Shown here piece by piece: positions 33,896-37,067 of a stretch of DNA of 37,067 nt (position 1 is the stretch's first letter; every line of letters begins with the position of its first letter). The stretch covers positions 1-37,067 of the forward strand of contig NZ_JAMZIK010000168.1 of the NCBI RefSeq assembly GCF_024178315.1, written 5' to 3'. This stretch comes from Siccirubricoccus soli. Its GTDB lineage: Bacteria; Pseudomonadota; Alphaproteobacteria; Acetobacterales; Acetobacteraceae. The notes under the pieces were generated by a model. That model had not been told where the DNA came from, searched no databases, and worked only from the letters and a program-made list of their open reading frames with translations. The position numbers and the translations under genes were made by a program.

Positions 33896-34585
33896 CTACC
33901 CCGCATTCCCCATCAAGGCCGCCTTCAGCTCCGCCCGCGTCGTCAGCCAGCCGAAGAAGGCCGTCACGTTGAACTCGGTGGCCGCCTGCTGCGCCGGGCC
34001 GCCGGCGGGTCCGGTGGCGTCCGTCACCATCACCGGGAAGAATTCCCGATGGTAGGCGTCGCGCAGCGTGCTCTCCACGCAGACATTCGTCGCCACGCCG
34101 CAGAGCAGCAGGTTGCGGATGCGCTTCGCGTGCAGGATCTGCTCCAGGTTGGTGCCGGCGAAGCCGGAATAGCGCGACTTCGCGACGACGATGTCGCCCG
34201 GCTCCGGCGCCACCTCCGGCACGATCTCATGATCCCAGCTGCCATGGGTGATGAGCTTGCCGGCATAGGCCTCGTTTGCGCGCATGAATTGCAGCGCGTT
34301 CGACTTGTGCCAGACCGGCGCGCCCGGCCCGCCCGCCTCCCGCAGATCCGGCGAGAAGCCGTTCTGCAGATAGATGATGGGAATGCCCGCCGCGCGGCAA
34401 TCGGCGATCAGCCGTGCCGTCTCCTCGATCACTGGCCCGCTGCCGGAAACGTCGAAGCCGCAGAGGTCGAGATAGCCGCCCTTCGAGAGATAGGCATTCT
34501 GCATGTCCACCACGATCAGCGCCGTCTCCTCCGGCACCGCGGTCAGGGGCTGGGGGCGGGCGGGGATGGTGACGCTGCGGGGCAT
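33896..34585 (-). CDS. rutB: RutB-like ureidoacrylate/peroxyureidoacrylate amidohydrolase (isochorismatase family)
   Basis: 229-residue cysteine hydrolase. The closest match I recall is E. coli RutB of uracil breakdown, which hydrolyses (peroxy)ureidoacrylate. Shared blocks: ALIVVDMQNAY, GGYLDLCGFDVSG, AGGPGAPVWHKSNAL, GSWDHEIV, PGDIVVAKSRYSGF, ATNVCVESTLRDAY and FNVTAFFGWL. Catalytic triad: D27, K136, C169. The start at 34585 has AGGAG at 7 nt; the open frame upstream is not family-like. No other rut gene (rutA, C, D, E, F, G) is in the window, so the pathway assignment is not supported by context and a related ureido or carbamoyl hydrolase remains possible. Confidence 0.8.
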   Translation of the reverse strand: MPRSVTIPARPQPLTAVPEETALIVVDMQNAYLSKGGYLDLCGFDVSGSGPVIEETARLIADCRAAGIPIIYLQNGFSPDLREAGGPGAPVWHKSNALQFMRANEAYAGKLITHGSWDHEIVPEVAPEPGDIVVAKSRYSGFAGTNLEQILHAKRIRNLLLCGVATNVCVESTLRDAYHREFFPVMVTDATGPAGGPAQQAATEFNVTAFFGWLTTRAELKAALMGNAG

Positions 34586-34786
34586 GGCGGTCTCCTGAAC
34601 CGAGAGGCCAGCGGCCAAGCATGCTCCATGCCAAGGACGGCGTCGGCTGCGACAGGGCGTGCAAGGCCCTCGGGACGCCATGCCAGCGGTCCCGTGCCGT
34701 CCAGCCAGACAAGCCGTGAAGTCCCGGATGAATGCCGGGTCCTGCAGAAGCCGGCCGGCATGAGCGCTCGAACCGCTCGGCGGCGG
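34586..34786. other. Region without an intact gene
   Basis: Between the small frameshifted candidate at 34787-34963 and rutB. Short coding-like stretches appear in different minus-strand frames (for example LLQDPAFIRDFTACL and DGTGPLAWRPEGLARP) but none is continuous. It may be the remains of a decayed gene, or plain intergenic DNA. Confidence 0.3.
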
Positions 34787-34963
34787 TCAGGGCGGCGACA
34801 GCGCCGGCGAGCGGTGCCGGTCCGCGACATGGATGAGATCGCAGGCGACCGACGCATTGCCTTTCGCATCCGGCACCACGGCGATGCCGCTGTGGCGCAC
34901 CGCGACCGTCTTCGGGCAAAGGGCCGCCACGGCCGGGGAGGAGCAGCAGGCCGCGGCGGTTCA
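34787..34963 (-). pseudogene. Possible small secreted-protein gene, apparently frameshifted
   Basis: Directly after the SPOR gene stop, a frame with CTG start reads LNRRGLLLLPGRGG, like the beginning of a signal peptide. One frame over, the sequence continues AVAALCPKTVAVRHSGIA, then VVPDAKGNASVACDLIHVAD, to a stop at 34787. The second part has strong G/C preference at third codon positions, as real genes here do. Joining the two would need one frame change near 34930. Either a frameshifted gene of about 60 residues, or an intact gene of 47 residues starting at the GTG at 34930. No family recognised. Confidence 0.3.
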
Positions 34964-35617
34964 GGGCCGTCCCCCGACCACGGCGGGCGGCACCAGGGCG
35001 GCGGCGAGGCCGAATTCCCGCTCGATCCGGTCGGCGCCTTCCAGCGCCTCGGCGCTGCCGGCGAAGGGTGGGGTGCGGATATGGGTCCAGATCCCGCCGC
35101 TGGCATCCGGCACGGGCAGCATCTGCACCGGCAGGCCGCGCTGGGCGAGCCGGGCGGCGAAGGCCTCCGCCTGCTCGGGCACCAGGAAATAGCCGAGATC
35201 GAGGGCGTAGCCGCCGGGCAGGGTGACGCCGGGGCGGGCGGCGGCCGGATCGCTACCGGGCGCAGCGCCGGTGGAGGCGGGCGGCGGGGCGAGGCCGGGC
35301 GCGGCAGCGGCGGGCATGGCCAGCGCCGAGGGCGTGCCGGCCAGCAGCCCGGCAAGGAACACGCCGGCCTCCGCCCGCGGCGCCGGCCGCTGGCCGAGCG
35401 CGGCCTCCAGCGTCGTCATGGCATCGGGCGAGCGCAGCCGGGCTTCCAGCGGCGGGCATTCCGCCTGGGCACGCACCAGGCACGTCGGAGAGGGCGCCGG
35501 GGGCGCACGCCGCAGCGCCAGGCTGGCGCCGAACCAGCCGGCGACACCGGTGCTCAGCGCGAGGAGAAGGGGGAGCCGCAGCAGGCGGCGCTGTGGCAGC
35601 AGGGGTTCAGCGGTCAT
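34961..35617 (-). CDS. SPOR-domain-like membrane-anchored protein
   Basis: 218 residues from the ATG at 35617, which is preceded by GAGGTG at a good distance. One membrane helix near the N-terminus (RLPLLLALSTGVAGWFGASL, about residues 14-33) leaves the rest periplasmic. A Pro/Ala-rich linker (about 95-145) leads to a C-terminal domain of about 70 residues (YALDLGYFLVPEQAEAFAAR, then GLPVQMLPV and IWTHIRTPPF). Its spacing and aromatic pattern resemble SPOR domains, which bind denuded peptidoglycan at division sites. The similarity is by eye and moderate. Divergent from the gene at 35819. Confidence 0.6.
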   Translation of the reverse strand: MTAEPLLPQRRLLRLPLLLALSTGVAGWFGASLALRRAPPAPSPTCLVRAQAECPPLEARLRSPDAMTTLEAALGQRPAPRAEAGVFLAGLLAGTPSALAMPAAAAPGLAPPPASTGAAPGSDPAAARPGVTLPGGYALDLGYFLVPEQAEAFAARLAQRGLPVQMLPVPDASGGIWTHIRTPPFAGSAEALEGADRIEREFGLAAALVPPAVVGGRP

Positions 35618-35818
35618 GGCCGTCACCTCGGGCTGCGGGGTGAGCGGCGGGGGGTGTGGGAGCGCATCGGTTACCGGACATCCTGTCTCGACAGCCATGG
35701 CTGGCGCGCCGGCCCGCATGGCGCGGCGCATCGGGCGCATTCATTCCATCGCTGCCTCACCTGCGGGTTAATGCCGCACCCGCTTGTGGCCGGGCTGCGT
35801 CCCCCCTATCCCGCCGCC

Positions 35819-36370
35819 ATGCTCGCACCCGCCCCGCCGCCGCGCCCGCCCCGCTATGCCGAGGCGCTGGTCTTCCTCGCCGGGCGGGAGAGGGTGCGCC
35901 TGGCGGAGCTGGCCCGCGGGCTGGGCATCGGGCCGGAGGTGGCGGATGTCTTCCTCTCCTGCCTGCTGGCGGAGGGGCGGATCGGCCCACGCGGGCTGGA
36001 TGGCTGGTGGCCGGTGCGGGAGGCAGCGGCGGAGATGCCAGCCCGGCCGGAGGCGGCGCCGGCGCCGGGCGCGCTGGCCCGGCTGGAGGCGGCGCTGCGG
36101 CAGCTGGAGGCGGTGGCGATGGCGGTCGGCATCCGGGCACGGGCGGCGGAGGCGCGGGCGGCGCTGGCGGAGCGCAGGCTGGCAGCGCTTCAGCGCCAGG
36201 CGCGCGCGGCGCCGGAGGGGGAGGCCCGCTTCCAGGCGCTGAAGCGTCTGCTGGCGCGGGAGCTGCACCCGGACCAGCCGGCCGCGCCGGAGGAGCAGCG
36301 CTGGCGGGAGGCGCTGTTCAAGCGGCTCTGGCCGCGGCTGGAGGTGCTGGAACGCGGTGGCGGGAAGTGA
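35819..36370 (+). CDS. Hypothetical protein with possible winged-helix start and J-domain-like HPD end
   Basis: 183 residues from ATG 35819 (an ATG at 35771 would add 16). Residues 13-65 could form a small helical/winged-helix unit (RYAEALVFLAGRERVRLAEL, then GLGIGPEVADVFLSCLLAEG). Residues 85-135 are Ala/Arg-rich helices, likely a coiled coil. The last 45 residues, LKRLLARELHPDQPAAPEEQ and then RWREALFKRLWPRLEVLE, contain HPD (150-152) between two helices, as in the J domain of DnaJ, where HPD activates Hsp70. Strong G/C preference at codon third positions supports a real gene. No family name is known to me. Confidence 0.6.
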   Translation: MLAPAPPPRPPRYAEALVFLAGRERVRLAELARGLGIGPEVADVFLSCLLAEGRIGPRGLDGWWPVREAAAEMPARPEAAPAPGALARLEAALRQLEAVAMAVGIRARAAEARAALAERRLAALQRQARAAPEGEARFQALKRLLARELHPDQPAAPEEQRWREALFKRLWPRLEVLERGGGK

Positions 36371-36475
36371 GGCCGGATCCGGTGGGGATACGCTCGCCTC
36401 CGGGGCGCCTGACGCCGCCGGACGGCGGCACCCGCGCCGGAGATCCTGCCCTTCGCATCCGCATGCCTGACGCTG
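36371..36475. other. Spacer with short stems after the HPD protein gene
   Basis: No gene. Contains the stem GCCGCC/GGCGGC (about 36414-36429) and, at its end, GCCTGAC/GTCAGGC (36465-36481), which overlaps the stop of the degenerate frame on the minus strand. A possible terminator region shared by convergent transcripts. Confidence 0.35.
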
Positions 36476-36680
36476 TCAGGCGCGTCCCGGGCCGAGCGAG
36501 GACGAGCAGCGCAGCGTACCGTCGCCGCCGGCCAGCGAGATGGTGCCGCCACTGGCAAGCGGCAGCTTCGTCCGTCAGGCATGTCGCGTGGCGGAGATGC
36601 GGCCGGTCGGCGAAGGCGATCGCCTGCTGCCGGACGCATGGAGGTCCGGCCGAACTGTGGCAGGCGCGGCCGAGGGCCAT
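36476..36680 (-). pseudogene. Possible frameshifted small gene
   Basis: Two coding-like minus-strand pieces lie in neighbouring frames. The first, from ATG 36680, reads MALGRACHSSAGPP and CVRQQAIAFADRPHLRHATC, then LTDE near 36570. The second reads TKLPLASGGTISLAGGDG and TLRCSSSLGPGRA to TGA at 36476-36478. Both prefer G or C at third positions, and together they would make one protein of about 67 residues with one frame change near 36570. No family recognised. It may be a decayed gene or a sequencing error. Confidence 0.3.
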
Positions 36681-36733
36681 ACTACCGCTGCCGGCAGGCC
36701 CGCCGCCCCGCCCTCGCGGCGGGCGCGCGGCGT

Positions 36734-36943
36734 CTAGAGCGTTTTCGGTTTACATGCGTTCACCGAAAACGCTCTACGCTTTTGTTTGCAGAGCAGATTC
36801 ACGCCTTCGGGCGATGCCGCCCTACGGCGATCTGCTCTAGAGCAGATCGCGTTCAGATGGAATCATCTGAACGCGTGAAGATGCTCGCAAAACAACGGCC
36901 TGGAGCATGCTGCGTGAGCGCAAGCGAACGCAGCATGCTCTAG
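36734..36943. repeat. Mosaic of four palindromic units with CTAG/AGAGC borders
   Basis: Unit A: perfect 14-bp arms AGAGCGTTTTCGGT (36736-36749) and ACCGAAAACGCTCT (36762-36775). Unit B: AGAGCAGAT/ATCTGCTCT (36790-36838). Unit C: CGCGTTCAGATG/CATCTGAACGCG (36848-36875) around loop GAAT. Unit D: GAGCATGCTGCGT/ACGCAGCATGCTC (36903-36940), ending in CTAG (36940-36943). Units A and C recur, diverged, at 3014-3119. The last CTAG contains the stop codon of the gene at 36940-37067. GC is much lower than in the surrounding genes. Confidence 0.85.
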
Positions 36944-37067
36944 TAAAGCTGCGTCCGCAGCCGCTCCTGGTACTCGGCCTCGTATTGCTGCGGGTCGATG
37001 GCCGCGCCCGCGGTATGCGCCGCGATCAGCTCGCCATTGGTCGGCACACCCTGCGGCCGTCGCCGCT
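36940..37067 (-). CDS. Unidentified protein, C-terminal part only (cut by window edge)
   Basis: A minus-strand frame enters from the right edge and ends at TAG (36940-36942) after about 41 residues: GVPTNGELIAAHTAGAAIDP followed by QQYEAEYQERLRTQLY. Codon third positions are strongly G/C, so this looks like a real gene end. The family cannot be told from this piece. Its stop codon lies in the terminal CTAG of the palindrome mosaic, so the repeat may have been inserted into, and shortened or changed, the original 3' end. Confidence 0.6.
   Translation of the reverse strand, partial: RRRPQGVPTNGELIAAHTAGAAIDPQQYEAEYQERLRTQLY

Noticed and set aside
33671-36370. A continuous 899-codon plus-strand frame
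   Set aside because: Only its last part (from 35819) looks like protein; the earlier part runs antisense to rutB and the SPOR gene.
1-37067. tRNA, rRNA, CRISPR arrays, IS elements or prophage genes
   Set aside because: No cloverleaf ending in a TTCGA-type arm, no rRNA core sequence, no regularly spaced direct repeats and no transposase or integrase motifs were seen; a weak or divergent tRNA could be missed by eye.

Overview
This window is about 37 kb of very GC-rich bacterial chromosome. It carries LPS genes (lpxI, lpxA, lpxD), bamA and a Skp homologue, so the organism is Gram-negative. LpxI in place of LpxH, the order rpsB-tsf-pyrH-frr-uppS-cdsA-dxr-rseP-bamA-skp-lpxD-fabZ-lpxA-lpxI, a TctC/Bug-type binding protein, and short CTAG-ended palindromes point to an alphaproteobacterium, most likely an Acetobacteraceae (Roseomonas-like) soil or water organism. 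That placement is inference. No rRNA, tRNA, CRISPR array, transposase or phage gene was found.

Layout. 1-6.1 kb is accessory metabolism: a cut gene, a DUF6489 protein, an orphan TctC-type binding protein, a luciferase-like flavin oxidoreductase, a family III CoA-transferase and a membrane fatty acid desaturase with a structured leader. 6.3-10.7 kb (minus) is a translationally coupled signalling operon: PAS hybrid histidine kinase, FIST-domain (NosP-like) sensor, second histidine kinase. 10.7-13.9 kb (minus) holds an acyl-CoA dehydrogenase-like flavoprotein, a beta-hydroxyacid dehydrogenase and a methyltransferase. 14.1-16.4 kb is the ycjX-ycjF pair. 16.5-31.3 kb (minus) is the core translation, isoprenoid, phospholipid, outer-membrane assembly and lipid A cluster, ending in gloA where lpxB is usually found. 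31.6-37 kb holds an RTX serralysin-like protease, an isolated rutB-like amidohydrolase, a SPOR-domain protein, a small protein with a J-domain-like HPD motif, a degenerate region, a mosaic of palindromes and a gene cut by the window edge.

How the genes work together. The 31.3-16.5 kb run follows envelope growth: ribosomal S2 and EF-Ts, UMP kinase and ribosome recycling, undecaprenyl-PP synthesis (uppS), CDP-diacylglycerol (cdsA), the first committed MEP step (dxr), the envelope-stress protease (rseP), the outer-membrane insertase and a periplasmic chaperone (bamA, skp), then lipid A acylation (lpxD, fabZ, lpxA) and UDP-diacylglucosamine hydrolysis (lpxI). Many genes overlap by 1-17 nt, which indicates translational coupling.

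Most interesting signals: (1) a long leader before the desaturase in which an 8-bp stem exactly covers the Shine-Dalgarno; (2) the FIST protein sandwiched between two kinases with no separate output gene; (3) mosaic CTAG-bounded palindromes, one of which supplies the stop codon of a gene; (4) a hairpin block with GNRA tetraloops on the non-coding strand inside the otherwise tight lpx operon; (5) gloA in the usual lpxB position; (6) two small coding-like stretches that appear frameshifted.
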